From positions 1 to 62,919 of the forward strand of contig JAJCYM010000092.1 of assembly GCA_029262895.1 (NCBI GenBank): 62,919 bases of DNA, read 5' to 3'. Of this stretch, positions 1-7,800 are shown piece after piece. Each line of letters begins with the position of its first letter. Position 1 is the first letter of the stretch. Under the pieces are notes generated by a model. The model worked only from the letters and a program-made list of their open reading frames with translations. It ran no database searches and was not told the origin of the DNA. The stretch is from Roseivirga sp. (GTDB taxonomy: Bacteria; Bacteroidota; Bacteroidia; Cytophagales; Cyclobacteriaceae). The translations under genes were made by a program, and so were the position numbers.

Positions 1-552
1 AGGGCTAACCGTGACACCCGTGGCCGGCACGCTCACGTTGGCGGTACCTCCGGTAATTGCTCCAGATTGAGCAGCCATCGTTGCTCCATTTTCTGTAGTG
101 CTGTAGGGCGTAATTGCATTCTTTCCTACTGAAGGTGCATCAGCCAAATAATGACCACTTGGTGAAGATTGATCTCCTGTACCACTATTGACCTTTTGGG
201 TGGTATCAACAGATCCACCGGTCAAAGTAGCCGTTCCTGTAGATCCCTGTGTCACAGCTGAATGAGTATGACTCGGGATTTGCAATTGATTTAGGTAAAC
301 AATTTCAGTACCCGAACGCTGGCCTAGTGGGCGCGGAGACAATCCCGGACCAGTACCCTGACTAATCGGCACACGGCCCCTCAGATCAGGCAATGCAAAA
401 GTAGTACGGCCATCACCACCGTAAGTGGTACCGAGAATTGAAAACAAAGCCGTATTCTGCGCTATAGACAATAACTGCCCATTGCAATAGGCCCAAGCCC
501 TGGGGGCAAAATTTCCGCCAAAGCCGCGGATTTCTCCTATAGTTCCTTCCAT
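1..552 (-). CDS. Tail-collar domain fibre protein (MdpB-like), 3' part missing
   Basis: The start codon is at 552 and the frame stays open for 184 codons to the window edge, so the C-terminus is missing. The N-terminus (MEGTIGEIRGFGGNFAPRAW, then AYCNGQLL) and the following YGGDGRTTFALPDLRGRVP are the conserved blocks of the phage tail collar fold found in microcystin-dependent proteins. A histidine-rich IPSHTHS motif lies near residue 95, followed by a Gly/Thr/Ser/Ala-rich region typical of a fibre shaft. There is no signal peptide. No other phage structural gene is visible, so this is an orphan fibre-type gene rather than part of a visible prophage. It is the last visible gene on the minus strand after a formyltransferase, a binding-protein-fold protein and a hydroxylase. 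Family recognition is firm; its role and how it leaves the cell are unknown. Confidence 0.88.
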   Translation of the reverse strand, partial: MEGTIGEIRGFGGNFAPRAWAYCNGQLLSIAQNTALFSILGTTYGGDGRTTFALPDLRGRVPISQGTGPGLSPRPLGQRSGTEIVYLNQLQIPSHTHSAVTQGSTGTATLTGGSVDTTQKVNSGTGDQSSPSGHYLADAPSVGKNAITPYSTTENGATMAAQSGAITGGTANVSVPATGVTVSP

Positions 553-882
553 AATTTCTTAAGTGTATGTGGTTAAATAAAAATTCGTTTAGTTAAAACT
601 TGAGCGGTTAATATAAAGATTTTCAGTTTTAATTAAACATACATACCATAATTTTTTATTTAAGATATTATATGAATGGATGTTCTAGGATAAGGACGTT
701 TGATTAAATGTGTTGAATGACAATAATCGGCAAACTCATTATTATTTAATCAGCGAAACGTATTTCAGGGTTTTCCCCGATATAGATCAGTACTATTTGA
801 TCACACCCTTTTAAGAAGTTACTTTCCAAAGTAGGTCTAATCATAATGTAAGAATTTTTTCTTAGGCCTCTGTCAAATTGAC
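553..882. other. 330-bp intergenic region, no gene seen
   Basis: This AT-rich stretch lies between the stop of the formyltransferase gene (883) and the start of the tail-collar gene (552), both on the minus strand. No credible reading frame was found. It has a short perfect inverted repeat (TAAGAA/TTCTTA, 849-864) just after the formyltransferase stop, with no T-run, and I saw no exact TAnnTTTG promoter match. Its length suggests the fibre gene has its own promoter. Confidence 0.5.
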
Positions 883-1806
883 TTAGTCGAATCGGTGACC
901 GACTACAAAACCAAGGTTAAATAGTTTGACCCCGGAAACATAACCTTCTCTTGTTCTTGCTACGGTGATTCGAACATATTCATCATCAGAGCAAGCCACA
1001 ACCAATCCATAGACGGAATCGGCATGCACAATTTGACCCGGTTCAGCCTCAACAGGGTTGTCCAGGTTTACGGGAGTAATTTCAAGAATTGACATGTCGA
1101 CATCATTGTTCCGGGTTCTGGCACCCTGGTATTTTGGGTTGGTCGCGTTGATCAATGCTTCAATCTCTTCTGAGGTTTGCCTTTGCCAATCAATGGTAAG
1201 ATCATCATTTGATGGTTTTTGATTAATCACCTCATCTGAAGGCTCAAGTTTCACGTATTCGAAATTTTCATCATTTTGAATTTGGACAACCTTTTCAACA
1301 AGATCGGGAACGGCATTTCCAAGTCGCATACAGTGAAATCCATAGTTCTCTCCAGGGAATATTGAAACTAACTCCTGATGTAAAACCGGTCCTTCGTCAA
1401 TATTCTCATTCATCAAATGGATGGTGAATCCTCCATCCCTTTCACGGTTCTTGAATTGCCAAAAAATCGGATCTATACCTTTGTACTTTGGCAAAATTCC
1501 AAAATGAAAATTGACAAAACCATAAGGTGGAATTTTTAGAAGTGAGGCGGGAACCTTCCATGGAAAGGTAAGCACCCAAACGGTGTCGGTTTTAGTTTCT
1601 AATATCTTATCGGCAAGCACCTTTTCCCAGCTCTTTCTTTCTAATGTGACAATATCAACTCCAAGATCCATATCCTCCAGCATTGGTGCCAAGAATGTCT
1701 CGTTCTTCTTAACTATGCCTATAGCGGTAAGAAAACCTAACTCCTTGAGCTTTGAAATTGTAGGGAAAGCCAGGGAATCGGAATTACATAAAACCAGAAT
1801 TTTCAT
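883..1806 (-). CDS. Formyltransferase of the Fmt/ArnA type, substrate unknown
   Basis: The 307-residue protein has the formyl-THF-dependent transferase fold. The catalytic triad is visible: Asn99 and His101 in VNFHFGILPKYKG and Asp137 in NENIDEGPVL. A C-terminal domain from about residue 205 to the end (DWQRQTSEEIEALINATNP onward) resembles the FMT C-terminal OB-like domain, so the whole family architecture is present. By family it should move a formyl group from 10-formyl-tetrahydrofolate to an amine. The context (fibre protein, hydroxylases and an arginine-methyltransferase-like protein, no translation genes) argues against the housekeeping Met-tRNA formyltransferase; an amino sugar or a protein/peptide amine is more likely. 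It lies 44 bp downstream of the binding-protein-like gene on the same strand. Fold is well supported; substrate is inference. Confidence 0.82.
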   Translation of the reverse strand: MKILVLCNSDSLAFPTISKLKELGFLTAIGIVKKNETFLAPMLEDMDLGVDIVTLERKSWEKVLADKILETKTDTVWVLTFPWKVPASLLKIPPYGFVNFHFGILPKYKGIDPIFWQFKNRERDGGFTIHLMNENIDEGPVLHQELVSIFPGENYGFHCMRLGNAVPDLVEKVVQIQNDENFEYVKLEPSDEVINQKPSNDDLTIDWQRQTSEEIEALINATNPKYQGARTRNNDVDMSILEITPVNLDNPVEAEPGQIVHADSVYGLVVACSDDEYVRITVARTREGYVSGVKLFNLGFVVGHRFD

Positions 1807-1850
1807 TGCATTAATTTTTTAATGACATAAGACATTCTATTTAACTGCGA

Positions 1851-2954
1851 TCAAACACCAAGATATGGATTCACCCAATTGGAGGTCATTGCGTCTCGAA
1901 GAGCATTCAAATCTTTATCTCCGTCCAAGTCGACCGTTTTCTGTAAGAGAATAGTAAAGTCATGTTTATTGTCTTTTCCAAAAGTGTTTTTCAAAACGCT
2001 TATGTCGCCCAGAAGTTTAGCCGAGAAAGTAGATTGATAGAGCTTAGTGTTATCCAGTTTTCTTAAGGCATCGTTTAATCCACTCGCTCCTATCTCTCCA
2101 TTGTTCGCCAGGATAGTTTCACCTATAGCAGTACCGGCAGAAGCTCCCAAATTTCCAAACACATCAGTGTATAGTATATCACTTTTAACATTAGACTGGT
2201 CTACAGTAGTATATACCGATAAACCTGATAAGTCCTGTTTACCAGAATCCAATAAAAAAGGCAATGCACATAATGCCACCTTCTTATCGAGGTTCCGTGA
2301 TTTGAACTCATTGATAAACAAGTCCGCCTCTTCACCAGAAAAGAGTGCAAAAACGAAGTCTTTACTTTCGAGATTCACTTGATCAAAAGCTTCTTGAACA
2401 GGAGACAGACCACCATCCGGAGGCATCGGAATTAAACTTACTTCGCAATTTGTCTCATTCTCAGCATCCCTCACCCCCACCTGGAATGCCTGCATAAAGG
2501 CATAGCCAATATCGTAAGTGGCAGAAAAGATAAGACCATTCTTACCAAGGTGGCTTGCCGCGAAATAACCTAGCAGCCAAGATTGTTGCCATAAATGAGG
2601 TGAGTTTAAGAAAACATGATCGTTGTAACCTGCGGATGGGAAAAAATGTTCTCCAACATTGCTACAGAGGAAAGGAACTTCCCTCTTCTCAAACCTTTCC
2701 AGAGAGTGTTGCATGCCTTCGCACGACACTATGCCAGTAACGATATCTACATCATGATAACCAAAGAATCTGTCAAGAGCATCGTTGATTGGCTTTATGC
2801 TCCCATCGTTGATTAGCTCAACTATGATTTCGGGTTCATATTCGGAACCGTCCAAGGTTTGGTTTATGGCTTTTTCAAAAGCTCTCTTATACTCTTTTCC
2901 CATGGGACGAATCCCTGATGTTGGCAGCATCATTCCGATGGAAATACTCCTCAT
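1851..2954 (-). CDS. Periplasmic-binding-protein-fold protein without signal peptide
   Basis: The 367-residue protein looks like the Leu/Ile/Val-type (Peripla_BP_6) ligand-binding family. It opens with IGMMLPTSGIRPMGKEYKRA, the typical first strand and loop of amide or branched-chain amino acid binding proteins, and continues with a two-lobed alpha/beta pattern (DIVTGIVSCEGMQ, FSATYDIGY). Unlike transport binding proteins it begins directly with the mature fold, with no signal peptide or lipobox, and no ABC permease or ATPase gene is nearby. It is therefore probably cytoplasmic, perhaps a sensor like AmiC or a substrate carrier for the neighbouring enzymes. It sits 73 bp after the hydroxylase gene and 44 bp before the formyltransferase gene. 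Its ligand is unknown. Confidence 0.7.
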   Translation of the reverse strand: MRSISIGMMLPTSGIRPMGKEYKRAFEKAINQTLDGSEYEPEIIVELINDGSIKPINDALDRFFGYHDVDIVTGIVSCEGMQHSLERFEKREVPFLCSNVGEHFFPSAGYNDHVFLNSPHLWQQSWLLGYFAASHLGKNGLIFSATYDIGYAFMQAFQVGVRDAENETNCEVSLIPMPPDGGLSPVQEAFDQVNLESKDFVFALFSGEEADLFINEFKSRNLDKKVALCALPFLLDSGKQDLSGLSVYTTVDQSNVKSDILYTDVFGNLGASAGTAIGETILANNGEIGASGLNDALRKLDNTKLYQSTFSAKLLGDISVLKNTFGKDNKHDFTILLQKTVDLDGDKDLNALRDAMTSNWVNPYLGV

Positions 2955-3027
2955 TGCGTATTTTTATTCATTGAAATTCGGGTTGACATCCTCCTCTTTT
3001 AATCCAAAAAAAGCTATCCTTTTTCAA

Positions 3028-3717
3028 TTAAAGTTCAGCCCACATTCTAATCAGATTACTATGTGCTTGCTGTAATATAGTCTTGTTCTCATTGGACTTA
3101 GCATCATTCTGTGAATTGATCACATGACTCATTTGTCTGAGAATCCCCCGTTTTTGACTATCTCGTATGGCAGATTGCATCCAGGTCACTACAGCAACTC
3201 TTGTTCCTTTTGTCACCTCCAATACTTGGTGTAATCTAGTTGTAGGGTAGATTACAGCATCTCCCGCATTTAACTTGAACTTATGCTCTCCGATTTCCGT
3301 CATTACCAACAATTCTCCTCCTTCATAGGTGTCTGGTTCGGATAGAAAAAGCGTCATCCCAACGTCAGTCCGAATTGTAAACTGACTCCCCATCAATGGA
3401 CTATCAACATGCATTCCATAATTCATTCCGACCTCATACTTACTTATCAAGGGTGGCAAGACGGCCTTCGGTAAGATAGCTGATTGGATTTCCGGATTAT
3501 GAGAAATTGCCATCATAACAATATTCTGAATTTGCTGTGCCTCAATACTCTCTTCGGCTCTCATCTGGAGGTTCTTTTTTGCTTGTCTCGCATTATCAGT
3601 AGCAGAAGCTCCTCCGTCTTGAAATTTTGCCCGGTTTGCCAATTGAAGAATGGTCGCCAGCCCCTTCTCTGAAAGTAATTGTTTGACTATCAAATAGTCT
3701 GGATAAAAATTCTCCAT
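3028..3717 (-). CDS. Fe(II)/2-oxoglutarate dioxygenase, PKHD/P4H type
   Basis: The 229-residue protein has the full facial triad of this superfamily: His103 and Asp105 in GMHVDSP, His163 in TRLHQVLEV, and Arg173 (KGTRVAV), which would bind 2-oxoglutarate. YEGGELLV and LNAGDAVIYP are the usual double-stranded beta-helix motifs of PKHD/prolyl-4-hydroxylase-like enzymes such as PiuC. Length matches the family (about 225). It is first in the minus-strand group that runs towards the fibre gene, 209 bp from and divergent to the TPR-methyltransferase gene. PiuC-type genes usually sit beside iron-uptake receptors; none is seen here, so a protein or peptide hydroxylation role fits the context better. 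Enzyme class is firm, substrate unknown. Confidence 0.85.
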   Translation of the reverse strand: MENFYPDYLIVKQLLSEKGLATILQLANRAKFQDGGASATDNARQAKKNLQMRAEESIEAQQIQNIVMMAISHNPEIQSAILPKAVLPPLISKYEVGMNYGMHVDSPLMGSQFTIRTDVGMTLFLSEPDTYEGGELLVMTEIGEHKFKLNAGDAVIYPTTRLHQVLEVTKGTRVAVVTWMQSAIRDSQKRGILRQMSHVINSQNDAKSNENKTILQQAHSNLIRMWAEL

Positions 3718-3926
3718 TTGGTTAGTAAATCATTTTGAAACTCCGATGACCTGAATTAATCATCCGGCACTATAAAGTCAAAACTTTAACTTAATTATAC
3801 CATAATTTAATAGCAACTATCCATATTTAAATCGATTTTTTTTACAAATTGTAAAAAAGCGTTGAAACCTCTCAATCACGTTGTTTGTAATTCAAGTTCT
3901 TACTAAAGGAAACCCCGGTTAAGTCA

Positions 3927-5696
3927 ATGGCATCTGAATCCAATTTTCAAAAAGCGTTAAAATTTCATCAGAATGGCGATTTGATGAACGCCCAGATATT
4001 CTATCAAAAAGCTATCGAACTTTCAGATAGCAGTTCCAATGCCTATAATAATCTGGGGCTTATCCATTTCGCCCAGGGCAATTTGCCCGAGGCGATGAAA
4101 TTGTGGAAATCGGCCACAGACTCAAATTCCAATTTTGTAGATCCGTTGGTCAATCTTGGGATTGCACATTCACAAAGTCAAGATTTTAAGAATTCCATAC
4201 ATTATCTGGAGAAAGCAACTCTAATAGTTCCAGGCCGCTCAGACATCAAGTTTATGTTGGCTCAGGCCTATAGTCAAACAGGCAACCCAGACAAGGCCAA
4301 AAAATTTCTAACTCCGATTTTAAAAGGTAACTCTCCAGATCCTAATGCTTTTTTGCTTTCTGCTCAAATCGATGCGACCGAAGGGGATTTTGCAGCTGCT
4401 GAAAAGACCCTAAAAGAGTTGTTAAAGCTTTCACCCGGAATCCCTGAGGCAATTATCAATCTAGGTCACCTGAACAAAGACCAGGGTAATTTTTCAAATG
4501 CAAAAACCTACTTTCTCAAAGCCCAGAAGGAAAATTCAAATCACTTTTTGGCCAATGCTGAACTGGGCAGGTTTCTGGATGAAAGTGGAGAAACGGAATC
4601 GGGTATAGGTTACCTGGAAAAAGCTTTAAAGCTAAAGCCTAACGATTGGTCGGTCCTTGTACATCTGGGAAATGCCAAACAGCGTCTGGGCCTTTTTGAA
4701 GAAGCAATCGAGGCATTTCGAATGGCGCTGAAAGTTAATCCCGATGATTTAGGGACACGTCAAAACCTTAGCCGGGTACTCACAAGATTTGTCCCTCCCT
4801 GGCATTTGAGTATGCTTGCCGATCATGTCCGTAATGATCGATTTGAAAAAGCCATACAACATAGAGTACATACAGATAGCATTGTGCTGGACATTGGGGC
4901 GGGATCTGGCATTCTTTCTATGATGGCTGCCCGACACGGGGCCAAACAAGTCTATGCCTGTGAGACGTCCGCACATATTGCCAAAGTGGCTCAAGAAATT
5001 ATCGCAAAAAATGGATTTGATAAGAAGATTAAATTATTTCAGAAGAAATCGACCCAAATTAAACCTGAGGAAATAGTCGAAAAGCCCAATCTTGTAGTGG
5101 CTGAAATATTCGATGCCGGTCTACTTGGAGAAATGGCGATACCAACATTTCGCCACGCTCAAAAGGAATTAGTGGACAAAAATTGTCGAATTATTCCGTC
5201 CAAGGCAGATGTAATCGGAAAACTTCTTTCTGCAGAAAGAAGCGCATCTGTAAATCCTATGAAAGAAATTTCGGGTTTTGACTTATCCCCTTTCGACCAA
5301 TTCAGAGTTGCAAAAGAATATGTTTCTGAAAACCTTAATAAGATCAGTCACGAGTTTCTCTCTGATGAATTTCCAATGTTGAAATATGACTTTGAGAATT
5401 TAGGTGAGCCAGTAGGTGAACACGAATCTCGACAAGAAGAAATTGAGGTGGATATTACTTCCGATGGTGTGCTTAACGGTGTTGCTTTTTGGTTCAATCT
5501 CCATTTAACTGAGGACATTAGCCTCAGCAGCTCACCTGAAAGACTCGATAATCATTGGGGGCAAGCGTTGTTCTTTTTTGAAAATTCAATGCAAGTAATC
5601 AAAGGGGATAAAGTAAAGCTATCCATTTGCCATAACGATGTAAAAATATGGTTCGATGAGCCAATCCTAAAAAAACGACAAACTACAAAGCGATGA
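3927..5696 (+). CDS. TPR protein fused to a PRMT7/PRMT9-like methyltransferase
   Basis: The 589-residue protein has two parts. Residues 1 to about 285 are tetratricopeptide repeats (NAYNNLGLIHFAQGNLPEA and further copies). From about 288 a protein arginine methyltransferase core follows: FVPPWHLSMLADHVRND, the SAM-binding LDIGAGSGILSMMAARHGA at 321-339, acidic Glu346 in QVYACE, a double-E loop with Glu393 and Glu402 (AEIFDAGLLGE), and NHWGQALFFFE near 542 where PRMTs carry the THW-loop equivalent. A C-terminal beta-barrel region completes the fold. The layout and motif wording recall eukaryotic PRMT9/PRMT7. The expected reaction is SAM-dependent methylation of protein arginine, with the TPRs binding substrate. 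Its stop overlaps the next gene's start, so it is coupled to the oxygenase at 5693. Confidence 0.85.
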   Translation: MASESNFQKALKFHQNGDLMNAQIFYQKAIELSDSSSNAYNNLGLIHFAQGNLPEAMKLWKSATDSNSNFVDPLVNLGIAHSQSQDFKNSIHYLEKATLIVPGRSDIKFMLAQAYSQTGNPDKAKKFLTPILKGNSPDPNAFLLSAQIDATEGDFAAAEKTLKELLKLSPGIPEAIINLGHLNKDQGNFSNAKTYFLKAQKENSNHFLANAELGRFLDESGETESGIGYLEKALKLKPNDWSVLVHLGNAKQRLGLFEEAIEAFRMALKVNPDDLGTRQNLSRVLTRFVPPWHLSMLADHVRNDRFEKAIQHRVHTDSIVLDIGAGSGILSMMAARHGAKQVYACETSAHIAKVAQEIIAKNGFDKKIKLFQKKSTQIKPEEIVEKPNLVVAEIFDAGLLGEMAIPTFRHAQKELVDKNCRIIPSKADVIGKLLSAERSASVNPMKEISGFDLSPFDQFRVAKEYVSENLNKISHEFLSDEFPMLKYDFENLGEPVGEHESRQEEIEVDITSDGVLNGVAFWFNLHLTEDISLSSSPERLDNHWGQALFFFENSMQVIKGDKVKLSICHNDVKIWFDEPILKKRQTTKR

Positions 5697-6283
5697 AAAC
5701 AAAACTACCTTTTGGTCCCCCGAAATTGACGCAATTTATGGATGCCTGTTGGTTTGAAAGTTATTTTTCAAAGGAAGAAGTTGCCCTTTTAAATGATCGC
5801 TGGGATGAGGAAAACAAGCAAACTGCTGAAGTTGCAGAAGACGGACAACATGTACCTACCTTACGCCAATCATCCGTTACTTTTGTTGAACCGGGAGAGG
5901 AGGATTTTCAGTGGTTCATGCATAGGCTTTCGGAAATAGCCATTAATGTCAACCATCAGAGATACAACTTCGACTTGCTTGGTTTCTATGAGCCTATACA
6001 AATCGCTGAATATACGGAAGGTGACTTTTTTGATTGGCATATGGATTTCACCAATGAATCTGCCTCAAATCGCAAATTGAGTATTAGTATTCAGTTATCT
6101 GAACCTAGCGCCTATGAAGGTGGGGACTTGGAGTTTATGGTAAATACTAAACACATTTGTGCTCCAAAAACACCGGGGACTGTTATTGTTTTTCCTTCTT
6201 TTATTCAGCATAGAGTGACTCCAATTACCAAGGGGTCCAGAAGGTCTGTAGTTGGATGGGTAAATGGGGCTCCATTTAAATAA
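5693..6283 (+). CDS. Fe(II)/2-oxoglutarate oxygenase, tandem copy 1
   Basis: The 196-residue protein carries His116 and Asp118 (DFFDWHMDF), His173 (FIQHRVTP) and Arg183 (KGSRRSVVGWV), the metal and co-substrate ligands of 2-oxoglutarate oxygenases. YEGGDLEF and GTVIVFPSF complete the beta-helix signature. The start codon overlaps the end of the TPR-methyltransferase gene by four bases, implying translational coupling and perhaps a shared substrate. It is a paralogue of the next gene, with identical length and ligand positions. It probably hydroxylates a protein or peptide side chain, but nothing in the sequence fixes the substrate. Confidence 0.85.
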   Translation: MKTKLPFGPPKLTQFMDACWFESYFSKEEVALLNDRWDEENKQTAEVAEDGQHVPTLRQSSVTFVEPGEEDFQWFMHRLSEIAINVNHQRYNFDLLGFYEPIQIAEYTEGDFFDWHMDFTNESASNRKLSISIQLSEPSAYEGGDLEFMVNTKHICAPKTPGTVIVFPSFIQHRVTPITKGSRRSVVGWVNGAPFK

Positions 6284-6361
6284 CGCTTTAACACAATAGC
6301 ACGAACCACAACACAATTCACTTAGAAAGCCAGAAATAATCGAAGCCCCCATAACACTACA

Positions 6362-6952
6362 ATGAAGGAACTTTTGCCATTCAGACCACCCGAGCTTCAG
6401 AATTATCTGGATGCCTGCTGGGTGGAAGGTTATTTCAACGAAGATGAAGTAACCCAAATATCGAATATGTATGATGCCGGAGATAAAAAGGGAGCAGAGG
6501 TAACTGGCAATGAAGCTTTAGAACCTGATTTCAGGAAATCGACAGTGGCCTTTGTTGAACCAGGGGAGGAAGAATTCCAAAACATCATGCTCAAGTTGGC
6601 TCAATTAACCACACAAATCAATCAGCAGCGCTATCATTTTGATTTGATGGGGTTCTATGAGTCCATACAGATAGCTGAGTATGGTAAGGGTGACTTTTTT
6701 GATTGGCATGCCGATTTTGGCAATGGTTCAACTTCCAATAGGAAGCTAAGCCTAAGTGTGCAATTAAGTGATCCGGAGGAATACAAAGGAGGAAATCTGC
6801 AGTTTATGGCACACAAAAAGGGAGTCGATGCTCCGCGTACTAAAGGAACCGTGATAATCTTTCCTTCCTTTGTATTACATCAAGTGACTCCTATTATTTC
6901 AGGTAAAAGGCGATCTATGGTCGGCTGGGTCTCAGGTGTGCCATTTAGATAA
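6362..6952 (+). CDS. Fe(II)/2-oxoglutarate oxygenase, tandem copy 2
   Basis: This 196-residue protein is collinear with the preceding one. His116, Asp118, His173 and Arg183 fall at the same residue numbers, and DFFDWHADF, YKGGNLQF and GTVIIFPSF match the same motifs. The shared opening (LPF-PP, then LDACW) and ending (GWV-G-PF) show a tandem duplication, while divergence in the region before the first histidine (about 30-65) suggests the two copies have specialised. A 78-bp spacer separates it from copy 1 and it is the last plus-strand gene of the cluster. By family it would use Fe(II), oxygen and 2-oxoglutarate to hydroxylate a substrate that is not known. Confidence 0.85.
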   Translation: MKELLPFRPPELQNYLDACWVEGYFNEDEVTQISNMYDAGDKKGAEVTGNEALEPDFRKSTVAFVEPGEEEFQNIMLKLAQLTTQINQQRYHFDLMGFYESIQIAEYGKGDFFDWHADFGNGSTSNRKLSLSVQLSDPEEYKGGNLQFMAHKKGVDAPRTKGTVIIFPSFVLHQVTPIISGKRRSMVGWVSGVPFR

Positions 6953-7101
6953 TTCACCTATTCGAAAAAATTAAAGGGCGACTTTATACATGAAATCCTC
7001 ACATAAATTTTCATTCATTCTTCAATGAAAAAAGGCCGCTTGAGGCAAGCAACAAAGTACTTGACGTTTACCAAAATCAAAATAGGTGGAGGCTACCTTG
7101 G

Positions 7102-7443
7102 CTACTTGCTACCCGGCTTGACTGCCTTGCTCCAGACTTTAGACAATTCCGGATGATTCCTTTTTAACCACCAAACGGCATAGTCGGCTCCTGCCTTGCT
7201 ATAATATCGCTCAACATACACATAGTATTGCTTTGAATCTTCATCATAATAAATGTCTGCTTCCTTGAAGTTCTTTTTTGTTTCGGCAAGTACTTGCTCA
7301 TTGGCAGTCTTATCAGTGGAGTTAGCGATCACTATAATGTGGTCCATTCTTTCAGTCTCTTGACCGACTTGCGCATTTAATTTTTCGGCAGAAAAAAACA
7401 CAAGGCAAAGGACCAGTGTCACATATTTGAATAAAGTTTTCAT
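7102..7443 (-). CDS. Small secreted protein with SPOR-like domain
   Basis: The 113-residue protein starts with a signal peptide (MKTLFKYVTLVLCLVFFSAE, cleavage probably after LNAQ). The rest, especially YYVYVERYYSKAGADYAVWW and the closing helix, resembles a single SPOR-type fold (YYV-V...S.A.A......L), as found in gliding-associated proteins of Bacteroidota. I cannot prove it binds peptidoglycan, and the match is at the motif level only. It is monocistronic. A strong minus-strand terminator (7489-7511) lies 46 bp upstream of its start codon, which could be an attenuator in its leader. Confidence 0.6.
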   Translation of the reverse strand: MKTLFKYVTLVLCLVFFSAEKLNAQVGQETERMDHIIVIANSTDKTANEQVLAETKKNFKEADIYYDEDSKQYYVYVERYYSKAGADYAVWWLKRNHPELSKVWSKAVKPGSK

Positions 7444-7488
7444 GTTTGAGAAAGTTTTAATGAAAATAATATAAAGTTGTTTTTAAAA

Positions 7489-7511
7489 AAAGCCACCCGT
7501 CCGGTGGCTTT
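7489..7511 (-). terminator. Intrinsic terminator, minus strand
   Basis: Read on the minus strand, the arms AAAGCCACC and GGTGGCTTT (7489-7497 and 7503-7511) enclose a five-base loop and are followed by a run of T (seven in all, counting those in the arm). It is 46 bp upstream of the SPOR-like gene and 860 bp below the end of the next minus-strand gene, which has its own terminator. It therefore ends some other minus-strand transcript or acts as an attenuator. Confidence 0.75.
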
Positions 7512-7614
7512 CTGGTCAAAAGATACCTCAACCTTTATCTTTTGAACAACCTGCTGAGGAAAAGAGTCTCATCTTTCCATCAGCATTTTCTTAAAATGTT
7601 TTAAACAGGGTTAA

Positions 7615-7800
7615 ACCCGGATAATGCAATAGACTTTCTATTACGGACGTAACCTGCCTTTGCCGGCAGGCAGGCTCACTTCGAATCAGCCGCTTCGCTT
7701 CGTTTGTCTTTTCACCATAGCGGTGCTATGCTTTCAAAGCCAAACCTCCTGATTCTTTGTGATTTACGCCCTCATTACGACCTCTATTGCATAAACCGGG
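7615..7800. repeat. Inverted-repeat element, copy A
   Basis: A ~186-bp non-coding element with imperfect terminal inverted repeats (ACCCGGATAATGCAATAG at the left, CTATTGCATAAACCGGG at the right) flanked on both sides by TTAA. Its reverse complement matches 46197-46391 over most of its length, including the CGAATCAGCCGCTT and TAGCGGTGCTATGCTTTCAAAG blocks. It differs by a short GC-rich stretch near 7655-7672 and by lacking about 30 bp present in copy B. It has no coding capacity, so it resembles a MITE or an intergenic palindromic repeat. Confidence 0.8.

Noticed and set aside
849-864. TAAGAA/TTCTTA hairpin as terminator of the formyltransferase gene
   Set aside because: The stem is AT-rich and short, and no T-run follows on the minus strand.
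1-6952. Prophage or tailocin
   Set aside because: Only one tail-collar gene is present; there are no capsid, sheath, baseplate, lysis or integrase genes in the window.
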